Source: Pseudomonadota bacterium
GTDB taxonomy: Bacteria; Pseudomonadota; Gammaproteobacteria; Xanthomonadales; Xanthomonadaceae
Length of the DNA stretch: 32,057 nt
NCBI GenBank assembly: GCA_023430045.1
Contig: JAEZCF010000087.1
Span: 1 to 32,057 of the forward strand
Direction of reading: 5' to 3'
Shown: piece by piece, positions 1 through 7,823 of the stretch
Numbering within the stretch: position 1 is the first letter of the stretch
Layout: every line of letters starts with the position of its first letter
Program-made: the position numbers and the translations under genes
The notes under the pieces: model-generated
Database searches by the model: none
Seen by the model: the letters and a program-made list of their open reading frames with translations, nothing else
What the model was told of the DNA's origin: nothing

Positions 1-29
1 TGCGTCCGGGTCCATTTCGCCGGAAGAAA

Positions 30-51
30 GCCGACCATGGGTCGGCTCTAC
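30..51 (-). repeat. SMAG-like GTAG palindrome
   Basis: Read on the minus strand this is GTAGA followed by stem GCCGACC, loop CAT and stem GGTCGGC. It starts 13 bases past the stop codon of the frameshifted DUF2939 gene. GTAG-headed short palindromes of this kind are the SMAG/REP-like family of Stenotrophomonas maltophilia. The position just past a gene end fits a transcript 3'-end hairpin. Confidence 0.75.
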
Positions 52-64
52 CCCGGCGATGCCG

Positions 65-594
65 TCAACGGGAAATGGCGTTGCGCAGGTCCACCACGCG
101 CCAGCGCAGGCCCTGCGGCTCCAGGACGACCTGCAACGGGGTTTCGCCGGGGCCGCGCTCGACATCCACCACGAAGCGGTCAAGGCGCTCGAAACGATGA
201 GGCGCGTCCTTCAGCGGCCGTGCCGTTTCGGTGGGGGCCCACGCATCGCCGCCCTGCAGTTCGTTGCGGCCACGCTTGTACAGCACGTGCCCCTGCAGCA
301 GCGCGCCGATGCCGAGCGGGGTGACCAGCGTGTCCACCGCCGCACCACCGAGCTGGTTGCCCAGACCGTGCAGCAGCGCGCCAAAGGGACTGCTGGCGAT
401 GTCCACGCCGGCCTGCCGGACCATGTAGTCGCCCAGCTGCGCACGCGCGGGAAATCCACGTAGCGATCCAGCCGCGAGGTGTCGCGCCGTTCGATGGCCT
501 GGGCCAGGCCGTGTACAGTGAGATAGGGGCCGCCGAACCACCAGGCCGAAACGGCCAGCAGCAACAGCAGCACGATGGCGATGAATTTCTTCAT
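65..594 (-). pseudogene. DUF2939-like membrane-anchored protein, frameshifted
   Basis: The reading frame is split. The N-terminal half starts at the ATG at 594 (MKKFIAIVLLLLLAVS), giving a signal or membrane anchor and then a conserved-looking stretch ending VDFPRVR. The C-terminal half continues in another frame from about 444 (AQLGDYMVRQAG, later VDTLVTPLGIGALLQG) to the stop at 65. The break lies in the GC-rich stretch 434-450; adding one base there would join the frames. Together the halves resemble DUF2939 proteins, short envelope proteins of unknown function. It is the last gene of the minus-strand train. It could be a real pseudogene or a sequencing error, and the sequence alone cannot tell. 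No clear ribosome binding site precedes the ATG. Confidence 0.7.
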
Positions 595-691
595 GGACGC
601 GAAGCGAGGAAGGAAAGCATCCAGACTGCCGCATCCACAGCGCGACCGGGTGAAGGCAGGGTGACCGGATACTGCGCTGCCCATGTGGCCT

Positions 692-713
692 GCCGGGAAG
701 CGCCCGGCACTAC
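692..713 (-). repeat. SMAG-like GTAG palindrome, variant loop
   Basis: On the minus strand it reads GTAGT, stem GCCGGG, loop CGCTT, stem CCCGGC. It begins one base after the stop codon (715-717) of the DUF2461 gene, so the hairpin would form the immediate 3' end of that coding region and separate it from the DUF2939 gene. Confidence 0.7.
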
Positions 714-714
714 G

Positions 715-1404
715 TCAGAATTCCAGGTCGAGCGCCGCGCACAGGTAATCCACGAACGGTCCCAGCGCCACCAGGTCCCTGCTCAACGTGGACAACAGGC
801 GCGGACCGGTCATGGTGGCGTCGTCGAGCTGCCGCCACAGCACCCAGTTGCGATGCTTGAGATCGTCGATGAACTCGAAATCCGCCGGAAACCCTCGGGG
901 CGGCCGCACCAGCTTCTCGGCGTCTTCCATGTCGAAACGACGGCGCAGCGAAGCCGCATGCGCAGCCGCATTCCAGCTGCCGGGATTGTCCAGGATGAAG
1001 TGCCGGATACGGCGCTGGGTGTCCGCCTCCGGGTGCCATACGCCGGCGCCGACGAAGCTCTGCCCATCCGGTTGCAGGTGGATGTAGAACGATGGCGCCG
1101 GCACCTCCCGGCGGCGCTCATGGAACAGGCGCGCGCCCTGCCAGCTCTTGTACGGGGATTTGTCGTTGGAAAAGCGTGCGTCGCGATGGATGCGGAACAG
1201 TGAGCCGCCCACCGTCCGGGTATCGGCGCGGAACTTCGGGCTCACTGCGGCCAGTGCGGGCTGCAGGTCGCCGAGCAGGCGCAGGAACGGCTGCCGTACA
1301 TGGTCCTCATACTGCTGGCGATGTTCGTTGAACCAGGCCTTTTCGTTATGCAGCACCAGCGCGCGCAGGAACGACAGGCTGGCGGTGGAAAAGTACGTGC
1401 TCAC
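715..1404 (-). CDS. DUF2461 domain-containing protein
   Basis: A 229-residue cytoplasmic protein of the DUF2461 (TIGR02453) family, whose biochemical role is not established. Family-like stretches are the N-terminal LSFLRALVLHNEKAWFNEHR, then TVGGSLFRIHRDARFSNDKS and SFYIHLQPDGQSFVGAGVW. The length is usual for the family. I chose the GTG at 1404 because it overlaps the stop of sbcB as GTGA (4 bases), which implies translational coupling. A longer frame to 1431 would run well into sbcB. The gene is followed after one base by a GTAG palindrome. Family assignment is firm; function is unknown. Confidence 0.85.
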   Translation of the reverse strand: MSTYFSTASLSFLRALVLHNEKAWFNEHRQQYEDHVRQPFLRLLGDLQPALAAVSPKFRADTRTVGGSLFRIHRDARFSNDKSPYKSWQGARLFHERRREVPAPSFYIHLQPDGQSFVGAGVWHPEADTQRRIRHFILDNPGSWNAAAHAASLRRRFDMEDAEKLVRPPRGFPADFEFIDDLKHRNWVLWRQLDDATMTGPRLLSTLSRDLVALGPFVDYLCAALDLEF

Positions 1405-2840
1405 AGGCTTTCCTCCAGGTGCGTGCCCCAATCGCGCAGCGCCTGCAGCAGTGTGCTGCGGTGCGGATCATCGGACGATTCGGCAGCGATGGCCTCGATC
1501 TGCTGGCGATACTGCTCAAGATTCAGTTCGCCCAGCCGCTCGTCGCCCTGCAGTCGACGGCGTCGGTAGGCGTTCCAGCGCTCCAGCGAGGCCGCATCCA
1601 GGGTTTCGGAATGGTTGCGGGCGCGGTAGCGGAACAGCAGTTCCGGCAGGCGCGGATCGCCGAAGGCACCTTCCAGCGCGGCCAGCTCCCCGGGCAGCGT
1701 GGTGCGCACGCGTGCCAGCAGCGGCCGGTCACCCGGGCCCAGGAAGCCGTCGTACAGCGATGCATCGACATCGGAGGGGGCCAGTTCGCGCTGCCGCGCA
1801 TAGACCTGGCGGACCTTTTCTGCCAGAAGGGGGGCGTGCGGACGCAACCGCTCGACCTTGGCCTGGACTGCCGCAGCATCCACGCCAAGACGCGCCAGAT
1901 CGTCGCCGCGAAGATGGTTCCATGCGACCAGCGCGGGGACCTTGTTCGCCTGTACTTCCTTGAGCGGCACGCGCGCCATGCCCTCGGGCAGTTCGCTGGC
2001 GCGCAGGTACAGACGCTCTGCGATGACTTCGGCGGGCAGGTCCAGCAGGGTGTCGATGTCACCTTCCAGGTCGAACACGATGACCCGGTTGTTGATGTGC
2101 GGGTGCACGGCCAGCGGCAGCACCGGCGCCGCACACAGCCGTGCCGCCGGGTAGCGCATGGAAACATGCAGTACCGGCTGCAGCGCGGCGACATCCAGCA
2201 GGCCGCCGACGAACCGCTTGTCGCGCAGCTGCAATGCGTAGTCCCACAGCCGTGGCTGGGCGTTGCGGAACAGCCGCGCCATGCCGATGGTGGCGCGTAC
2301 ATCGGACAGTGCTTCGTGGGCGTCACCATCGCGTACGCCATTGGCCTCGGCCAGGTGTTCGAGCTTGAACGAGGTCGCACCGTCTTCCCGCTTCGGCCAT
2401 TCGATGCCCTGCGGACGCAGCGCATGCATCAGTCGCAGCATGTCCAGCAGGTCCCAGCGGGAATTGCCGTTGCGCCACTCGCGTTCGTAGGGATCGAAGA
2501 AGTTGCGGAACAGGCCATGACGGACGAATTCGTCGTCGAAGCGCAGGGTGTTGTAGCCCAGCGCGCAGGTGCCCGGCAGGCCCATCAGCTCGTTGATGCG
2601 CGCGAAAGCTTCGGCCTCGCTCACACCTTTGGCCAATGCCTGCTGCGGCGTGATGCCGGTGACCAGCGTGGCATGGGGCGAGGGCAGGAGATCGTTGGCG
2701 GGCCGCACGAAAAAGCTGGTGGGCGCTTCGATCTCGTTGAGCCCGGCGTCCGTACGGATGCCCGCGAACTGCGCGATGCGGGTGCGGCGGGGATCCTGGC
2801 CGAAGGTTTCCAGGTCGTAGAACAGGAAGCTGTCGGCCAT
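1401..2840 (-). CDS. sbcB: Exodeoxyribonuclease I
   Basis: A 479-residue 3'-5' single-strand DNA exonuclease of the DnaQ/DEDD superfamily, used in mismatch repair and recombination; the E. coli enzyme is 475 residues. The first acidic pair is visible at D9 and E11 in FLFYDLETFG, and the later AHEALSDVRAT segment carries the conserved His and Asp of the active site. The ATG at 2840 overlaps the kmo stop as TGATG and has GGAGG eight bases upstream, which fixes the start although the open frame extends further. It is cotranscribed by overlap with kmo and the DUF2461 gene. A nuclease inside a kynurenine operon has no obvious metabolic link, so this is probably convenience of expression. Confidence 0.95.
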   Translation of the reverse strand: MADSFLFYDLETFGQDPRRTRIAQFAGIRTDAGLNEIEAPTSFFVRPANDLLPSPHATLVTGITPQQALAKGVSEAEAFARINELMGLPGTCALGYNTLRFDDEFVRHGLFRNFFDPYEREWRNGNSRWDLLDMLRLMHALRPQGIEWPKREDGATSFKLEHLAEANGVRDGDAHEALSDVRATIGMARLFRNAQPRLWDYALQLRDKRFVGGLLDVAALQPVLHVSMRYPAARLCAAPVLPLAVHPHINNRVIVFDLEGDIDTLLDLPAEVIAERLYLRASELPEGMARVPLKEVQANKVPALVAWNHLRGDDLARLGVDAAAVQAKVERLRPHAPLLAEKVRQVYARQRELAPSDVDASLYDGFLGPGDRPLLARVRTTLPGELAALEGAFGDPRLPELLFRYRARNHSETLDAASLERWNAYRRRRLQGDERLGELNLEQYRQQIEAIAAESSDDPHRSTLLQALRDWGTHLEESL

Positions 2841-4216
2841 CAGTGCGCGCCCTCCAGCACCGGCAGCTTGGCGTGGATCTCGGCCTCCAGCGCGTCCCAG
2901 TCCACCGCGTGCAGAGACGTCAGCCCGGCAGTGGCGTTGCGCAGGATACGGCGCTGGATGCCGGTGCGCTCCAGCGCGACCGCGTAGGGCGTGTGCAGGA
3001 AAGTAACCATGGTGTAGTGTGGCACGAAGCGGGCAGGCCACCGCTGCTGCAGCGCCAGTTCCAGTTCGCGCTGCAACAGGAAGCCGGGATCGGCGACCTG
3101 GTCGCGCATCTCCACGTAGTTCTCCAGCGCCATCTGCTGGATCGCCCACGCGTTGGGCGCGCGCTCCACTTCGAAGGCGGCATAGGCGCGCTGCAGGTCG
3201 TTGCAGCCGTCCAGATGACGTGCCAGCGCGACACAATCCTCGAAGGCGCAGTTCATGCCCTGGCCGTGGAACGGCACCATCGCATGGGCTGCATCGCCAA
3301 GCAGCACCGCGCGGTGGCCGATGTGCCAGCGTTCCAGGTACAGCGTGCCGAGCAGGCCGGGCGGGTGGCGCTCCCAGTCTTCGCGGAGCTCCGGCACCAG
3401 CGGCAGCGCATCGGGGAAATCGCGGGCGAACAGGGCCTGCGCATCGTCGCCGCTGATGACCGTGTTGAAACCGGGATCGCCCTTGTTGGGCAGGAACACG
3501 GTGACGGTGAAGGTGCCTTCGTGGTTCGGCAGGGCGATGCACATGTAGCGGCCACGGGGCCACAGGTGCAACGCGTTGCGTTCGATGCGGAAGCCGCCAT
3601 CGTCCGCAGGCGGGATCTCCAGCTCCTTGTACGAATGGTCGAGGAACTCGATGCGTTCGCCCAGCGGCTGGCGGCGGTTCATCGCCGCGCGCAGCGCCGA
3701 GCCCGCGCCGTCGGCACCGATCAGGCTGTCGAACGGAATGTCGTGCGGCGTGTCGGTGCGGTCGTCGATGAAACGCGCATGGCCGGCATCGAAATCCACG
3801 GTATGCAGGCGGCGGTGGAAATGCACCGTGGCGCCGGCCTGCTCGGCCAGCTCCAGCAGGATCACGTTCAGTTCGCGGCGATGGATCGACCAGATCACCT
3901 CGCTGTCGTCGCGGCCGTAACGCTGCAGCTGCGGGTCCCCGCCATCGCGTGCATGCACCATGCGGCCGCGCATCATCACCGCGCGGGCCATCACTGCGGC
4001 TTCGACATTGGCGCCAGCCTGGCGCAGGGCGTTGCGGCCGCGTTCGGCCAGCGCAAGGTTGATCGAGCGGCCACTTTCATAACCACTGACGCGCGGGTCG
4101 CCACGGCGTTCATGGACGGTGATCTTCCAGCCCTGGCGCGACAGCAGGATGGCCAGCAGCGAGCCGGCCAGGCCGGCACCGACGATGGTCAGCGAGCGCG
4201 ATGCCGGACGGTTCAA
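2840..4216 (-). CDS. kmo: Kynurenine 3-monooxygenase
   Basis: A 458-residue FAD-dependent aromatic hydroxylase that converts L-kynurenine to 3-hydroxykynurenine with NADPH and O2. The N-terminal Rossmann motif GAGLAG is at residues 13-18. The second FAD motif GDAAHAMVPFHGQGMNCAFED is in the C-terminal half, and the YESGRSINLALAERG segment is typical of the family. The start is a TTG at 4216 with an AGGAG eight bases upstream; no ATG or GTG lies upstream in frame. The kynU stop is 20 bases away and is bridged by a seven-codon ORF. With kynU and the 3-hydroxyanthranilate dioxygenase it forms the tryptophan-to-quinolinate route that some bacteria, including xanthomonads, use to make NAD. Confidence 0.95.
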   Translation of the reverse strand: MNRPASRSLTIVGAGLAGSLLAILLSRQGWKITVHERRGDPRVSGYESGRSINLALAERGRNALRQAGANVEAAVMARAVMMRGRMVHARDGGDPQLQRYGRDDSEVIWSIHRRELNVILLELAEQAGATVHFHRRLHTVDFDAGHARFIDDRTDTPHDIPFDSLIGADGAGSALRAAMNRRQPLGERIEFLDHSYKELEIPPADDGGFRIERNALHLWPRGRYMCIALPNHEGTFTVTVFLPNKGDPGFNTVISGDDAQALFARDFPDALPLVPELREDWERHPPGLLGTLYLERWHIGHRAVLLGDAAHAMVPFHGQGMNCAFEDCVALARHLDGCNDLQRAYAAFEVERAPNAWAIQQMALENYVEMRDQVADPGFLLQRELELALQQRWPARFVPHYTMVTFLHTPYAVALERTGIQRRILRNATAGLTSLHAVDWDALEAEIHAKLPVLEGAH

Positions 4217-4236
4217 CGCAGCGGCTCCTGCAGCAT
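4213..4236 (-). other. Seven-codon linking ORF between kynU and kmo
   Basis: The kynU stop TGA shares its A with an ATG (TGATG). This ATG opens a frame encoding MLQEPLR, whose TGA overlaps the TTG start of kmo (TTGA). The AGGAG that serves kmo lies inside this small frame. A ribosome ending kynU could reinitiate here and terminate on the kmo start. The features are seen directly; coupling is inferred. Confidence 0.35.
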
Positions 4237-5510
4237 CAAAGGGCAGCCCACGTTTCCACGGCCTCGACGAAGCGATGCAGGTCCTGGTAGCGGTTGTAGA
4301 GCGGTGCGGGCGAAATGCGGATGACGTCCGGTTCGCGCCAGTCGCCGAGTACGCCGGCTGCCTGCAGGTGCTCGAACAGGGCGCGGCCGCGCGCGCGGCC
4401 GCCGATCACGCGCAGCGACAACTGGCATCCGCGACGCTCGGGTTCGGCCGGCGTCACCTGCTCCAGCACCTGCGACAGGCGGCTCTGGACCAGCGCTTCC
4501 AGCAGCCCCGTCAGCTGCAGCGATTTTTCGCGCAGGGCGTCCATGCCGGCGCGCTCGAACAGATCCAGCGACGCACGCAGCGGCGCCAGTCCGAGGATCG
4601 GCGGATTGCTCAGCTGCCAGCCTTCGGCGCCGACGGCTGGCGTGAACTGCGGCGCCATCTGGAAACGGGTCGCCTCATCATGGCCCCACCAGCCCGCGAA
4701 CCGCGGCAGGCTGGTGTCGCGATGGTGGCGTTCGTGCACGAAGGCCCCGGCCACCGCACCCGGCCCGCTGTTGAGATATTTGTAGTGGCACCACACCGCG
4801 AAATCCGGCGCGACATCGTGCAGCTGCAACGGCAGGTTGCCGACCGAATGGGCGAGATCGAAGCCGATGCGCGCACCCTGCGCGCGAGCCAGCCGGGCGA
4901 TCGCATGCAGGTCGAAGGCCTGCCCGGTGCGGTACTGCACGCCCGGCCACAGCACCAGCGCCAGACGTGGTCCATGAGTGGCGATGGCCTGCTCGATGGC
5001 CTGCAGGGAAAGCGTACCCGTCGGCTCGTCCGGCTGCACTTCCACCAGGCAGTCGGCGGGATCGTAACCATGGAAGCGGATCTGCGCTTCGACGGCATGG
5101 CGGTCGGTCGGGAATGCCCCGGCTTCCATGAGGATCACCGGACGCTCCGCCGTGGGCCGGTAGAAGCTCACCATCATCAGGTGCAGGTTGACGCTGAGCG
5201 TGTTCATCGCCACCACCTCGCTCGGCAATGCGCCGACCACCTCCGCCAGCTGCGCACTGACCAGGCGGTGGTAGCGCAGCCACTGCGTCGGGCCGGTGAA
5301 ATGGCCTTCCACGGCCAGATCCGCCCACTGCTTCATCACTTCCAGCACGGCGGCCTGCGCACCGCGCGGCTGCAGGCCGAGCGAATTGCCGACGAAGTAG
5401 ATCTGGTCGCCATCGCCATGGCGCGGAACCAGGAATTCATCGCGGAGATCACGCAGGGGATCTGCGGCGTCCAGCGCGATGGCGTGCGAGCGGCTGAGCG
5501 TTTCGGACAT
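4236..5510 (-). CDS. kynU: Kynureninase
   Basis: A 424-residue PLP enzyme (fold type I) that cleaves 3-hydroxykynurenine to 3-hydroxyanthranilate and alanine. FVGNSLGLQPRG near residues 39-50, the PLP-contact segment GFDLAHSVGN (217-226) and the Schiff-base lysine K244 in CHYKYLNSGPG all fit the family. The length is close to known bacterial kynureninases. The ATG at 5510 gives the family-like N-terminus; the open frame continues far upstream but only as read-through of other DNA. It is 20 bases from kmo and 134 bases from the upstream dioxygenase gene, with a GTAG palindrome in that gap. No strong Shine-Dalgarno is visible before the ATG. Confidence 0.95.
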   Translation of the reverse strand: MSETLSRSHAIALDAADPLRDLRDEFLVPRHGDGDQIYFVGNSLGLQPRGAQAAVLEVMKQWADLAVEGHFTGPTQWLRYHRLVSAQLAEVVGALPSEVVAMNTLSVNLHLMMVSFYRPTAERPVILMEAGAFPTDRHAVEAQIRFHGYDPADCLVEVQPDEPTGTLSLQAIEQAIATHGPRLALVLWPGVQYRTGQAFDLHAIARLARAQGARIGFDLAHSVGNLPLQLHDVAPDFAVWCHYKYLNSGPGAVAGAFVHERHHRDTSLPRFAGWWGHDEATRFQMAPQFTPAVGAEGWQLSNPPILGLAPLRASLDLFERAGMDALREKSLQLTGLLEALVQSRLSQVLEQVTPAEPERRGCQLSLRVIGGRARGRALFEHLQAAGVLGDWREPDVIRISPAPLYNRYQDLHRFVEAVETWAAL

Positions 5511-5623
5511 GTCGGAAGCGAGCTTGGATGACGTATCCGGCAGTGTACCGCGCACGACACGTTGTCTGCGCCGAAGCGACCCGTCTGGAGCCGGGCGTTG
5601 CCCGCCGGTCAGGGCTTTCCGAT

Positions 5624-5648
5624 GCAGCGGGGCAGAGCCCCGCTCTAC
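5624..5648 (-). repeat. SMAG-like GTAG palindrome overlapping a stop codon
   Basis: Minus strand: GTAG, stem AGCGGGGC, loop TCT, stem GCCCCGCT. Its leading GTAG contains the TAG (5645-5647) that ends the 3-hydroxyanthranilate dioxygenase gene. It sits in the only sizeable gap inside the kynurenine gene group, where it could attenuate or stabilise the mRNA. Confidence 0.8.
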
Positions 5649-6160
5649 GCGGGTATCGGCAGCGGATCGACATGCCCGCACTGGCTGCAGGTGCGCAGTT
5701 CCAGGCTGTCGTGATAGCGCTTGAAGACCTTCGGCAGGTCGGTTTCGATGTTCTGCAGGTGGAAGAACTCCTCGTGCAGGCGATGGTTGCAGCGTTCGCA
5801 ATGCCAGACCACGCCATCGCGCTCGTGCGGCAGCCGCCTGCGTTCCACCACCAGGCCGACGCCACCCGCCGGTCGGCGCGGCGAGTGGGGCACGCCGCCG
5901 GGCAGCAGGAAGATCTCGCCGGCACGGATGGGAATATCGCGCACGGCGCCATCCTCCTGCACCTTCAGCACCATCTCGCCCTCGATCTGGAAGAACCACT
6001 CAGGGCCTTCGTCGATGTGGTAATCCGTGCGCGAATTCGGGCCGCCGACCACCATCACGATGAAGTCGCCGTCTTCTATCATCTTGTTGCCCACCGGCGG
6101 CTTGAGCAGGTGGCGATGCTCTTCGATCCAGCCGAGCAGGTTGATGGGCGAGGCAGGCAT
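5645..6160 (-). CDS. nbaC: 3-Hydroxyanthranilate 3,4-dioxygenase
   Basis: A 171-residue cupin dioxygenase that opens 3-hydroxyanthranilate to aminocarboxymuconate semialdehyde, which cyclises to quinolinate for NAD synthesis. Iron ligands by comparison with the Cupriavidus enzyme are H48 and E54 (RTDYHIDEGPEWF) and H92 (GGVPHSPRR); R44 and R96 match substrate-binding arginines. The C-terminus has two CxxC pairs (C121/C124 and C158/C161), the rubredoxin-like second metal site of bacterial forms. I chose the ATG at 6160 because GGAG lies six bases upstream; an in-frame TTG at 6172 is less likely. The stop TAG comes from a GTAG palindrome. No aminocarboxymuconate decarboxylase gene is adjacent, which favours the NAD route over catabolism. 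Confidence 0.93.
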   Translation of the reverse strand: MPASPINLLGWIEEHRHLLKPPVGNKMIEDGDFIVMVVGGPNSRTDYHIDEGPEWFFQIEGEMVLKVQEDGAVRDIPIRAGEIFLLPGGVPHSPRRPAGGVGLVVERRRLPHERDGVVWHCERCNHRLHEEFFHLQNIETDLPKVFKRYHDSLELRTCSQCGHVDPLPIPA

Positions 6161-6178
6161 GGTGGGCTCCAAGAGGGG

Positions 6179-6841
6179 TCAGTCGCGCCGGCCCCGGCGC
6201 GGCACGTGGGCAAGTGCATCGGCGTAGGCGCCCGGCAGGTCTTCCGGACGGCCGACATCGATGCCCATTTCGCGCACGCGCCCGTCCTTCAGGCTGTAGA
6301 CCCAGCCGTGCACCATGAGCTTCTGTCCACGCGCCCACGCATCGAGCACGATCGTCGAGCGGCAGGCGTTGGATACCTGTTCGATCACGTTCAGTTCGCA
6401 CAGACGCGCGTGCTTGAGGTCCGGATCCTCGATCGCATCGAGGATGGACGCATGCTTCTGCGCCACGTCGCTGACATGCCGCAGCCAGTTGTCCGCCAGG
6501 CCGACACGCACGTTGTTGAGGCTGGCATGCACGCCGCCGCAGCCGTAATGACCGACGATCAGGATGTGCTTGACCTTCAGCTGGTCCACCGCGTACTGGA
6601 TGACGCTCAGGCAGTTCAGGTCGGTATGCACCACCACGTTGGCGATGTTGCGGTGGACGAAGACTTCGCCCGGCGCCATGCCGATGATCTGGTTGGCCGG
6701 CACGCGCGAATCGGAACAGCCGATCCACAGGTATTCCGGGTGCTGCTGCTTGGCCAGCTGGTGGAAGAAATCCGGATCTTCCTTCTCGATCCGGTCGGCC
6801 CACTGGCGGTTGTTCTGCAGCAGCTGGTGGATGTCTTTCAT
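6179..6841 (-). CDS. can: Beta-class carbonic anhydrase
   Basis: A 220-residue zinc enzyme interconverting CO2 and bicarbonate in the cytoplasm. Zinc ligands C42, H98 and C101 lie in GCSDSR and GHYGCGG, and the D44/R46 dyad is present. The length equals that of E. coli Can (about 220). The ATG at 6841 overlaps the stop of the PaiB-like gene as ATGA, and the stop is 18 bases before the start of the 3-hydroxyanthranilate dioxygenase gene, so it is very likely cotranscribed with both. The coupling to the kynurenine genes may be incidental. Confidence 0.96.
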   Translation of the reverse strand: MKDIHQLLQNNRQWADRIEKEDPDFFHQLAKQQHPEYLWIGCSDSRVPANQIIGMAPGEVFVHRNIANVVVHTDLNCLSVIQYAVDQLKVKHILIVGHYGCGGVHASLNNVRVGLADNWLRHVSDVAQKHASILDAIEDPDLKHARLCELNVIEQVSNACRSTIVLDAWARGQKLMVHGWVYSLKDGRVREMGIDVGRPEDLPGAYADALAHVPRRGRRD

Positions 6842-7491
6842 GATGGGTTTTCCGTGGCGGGAACAAGGGGCTGGGCGCGGGCAAGGCGCATCCAGCGGGC
6901 CAGCTCATGCGAGCCGGCCGAGGACAGCTGATCCAGGGCAGCGATCACCGCGTCCTGGTTGGCCGGCGGATGGTTCTGGCTGAGCTTGATCTTGATCTGC
7001 ACGTTGTCGACCACGAAGCGGAAGCCGACGATGCCGCGTAGCTGGCTGCGATGGTCGTCGCGATCGGCATCGAAACGCCAGCCCTGGCCGACGCTGGCCT
7101 CGAAATGGTCGCTGGTCGCCGATACCAGCGCGGCCAGCGCGTCGGTATCTTCGAAGGTATCCAGGACGCCGGTCAGCTCGGCCGCAGCGTAGTTCCAGGT
7201 GGGCACCCGCGCCGCTTCGTCCTTGTCGGGATACCAGCTGGCGGAAACATAGCCGTGTGGCCCGTCCACCAGCACCTTCGCGGCACCGGCCCGGCGCGAC
7301 TGCGGATTGCCACGTGCCCAGTGTCCGCGCAGTTCGATGTGGTTGCCGTCACGCTGGTACAGCACCGGCAAGCGTGTCAGCAGCGGCAGTCCGTCCTCTC
7401 CGGAGGTGAGCAGGGTGATGAACGGATCGCGCTCCAGCAGCAGGTCCAGCCAGCGCAGGTCGGCGGTGCTGAAGGCCCGTGGCGAGAACAT
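6838..7491 (-). CDS. PaiB-like FMN-binding regulator family protein
   Basis: A 217-residue protein of the PaiB (FMN-binding split-barrel) family. Recognisable family stretches are HWARGNPQSRR, GPHGYVSASWYPD, VPTWNYAAAELTG and GIVGFRFVV...KIKLSQN. In Bacillus, PaiB is described as a negative regulator of sporulation and protease genes; in proteobacteria the role is unclear and many members are simply flavin-binding proteins. No PaiA-type acetyltransferase is next to it. The ATG at 7491 is 10 bases after the upstream unknown gene and gives the usual N-terminus; the frame extends upstream only across that gene. The family call is good; calling it a regulator would be inference. Confidence 0.85.
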   Translation of the reverse strand: MFSPRAFSTADLRWLDLLLERDPFITLLTSGEDGLPLLTRLPVLYQRDGNHIELRGHWARGNPQSRRAGAAKVLVDGPHGYVSASWYPDKDEAARVPTWNYAAAELTGVLDTFEDTDALAALVSATSDHFEASVGQGWRFDADRDDHRSQLRGIVGFRFVVDNVQIKIKLSQNHPPANQDAVIAALDQLSSAGSHELARWMRLARAQPLVPATENPS

Positions 7492-7501
7492 CCGCCCCGT
7501 C

Positions 7502-7816
7502 TCAGACGCTGCGGCCCAGCGACTGCACCATGCGGCCGCGCAGGGCTTCGTCGCTGGCAGCCTGGGGCGGCTGTACTTCATGCAGCGAGAAGCCACGTAC
7601 CAGTGCGTCCTCTTCGTCCAGTCCGTCGAACTCCACGAATTCGGCGTCGAACAGCTGTGCGCGCGCGGTATCTTCGCTGTCGTAGCTGAGCGTGGCGCCA
7701 TCGCTGTCCAGTACTTCGGCGGTACCGGCGGGACGCAGGCGCAGGCGCGCCCAGATGAGGGTGTTGCCCAGGCTGGCCAGCCACCAGCTGTCGCGGAAGG
7801 AAGTGTCGTCGTTCAT
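7502..7816 (-). CDS. Conserved-looking hypothetical protein, 104 aa
   Basis: A 104-residue acidic protein beginning MNDDTSFRDSWWLASLGNTL. I do not recognise a family. It has no membrane segment or signal peptide. A tryptophan-rich N-terminus and an acidic middle (DSDGATLSYDSEDTARAQLF) suggest a small globular cytoplasmic protein. It is 10 bases upstream of the PaiB-like gene and 7 bases downstream of the small membrane protein gene, so the tight spacing supports it as a real gene in the operon. Confidence 0.7.
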   Translation of the reverse strand: MNDDTSFRDSWWLASLGNTLIWARLRLRPAGTAEVLDSDGATLSYDSEDTARAQLFDAEFVEFDGLDEEDALVRGFSLHEVQPPQAASDEALRGRMVQSLGRSV

Positions 7817-7823
7817 TGCGTGG

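Noticed and set aside
434..450. Programmed ribosomal frameshift in the DUF2939 gene
   Set aside because: There is no slippery heptamer or upstream Shine-Dalgarno-like stimulator, and DUF2939 genes are not known to need frameshifting; an indel is simpler.
6161..6172. Upstream TTG start adding METP-like residues to the 3-hydroxyanthranilate dioxygenase
   Set aside because: The GGAG at the right distance serves the ATG at 6160, and the extra residues include that ribosome binding site.
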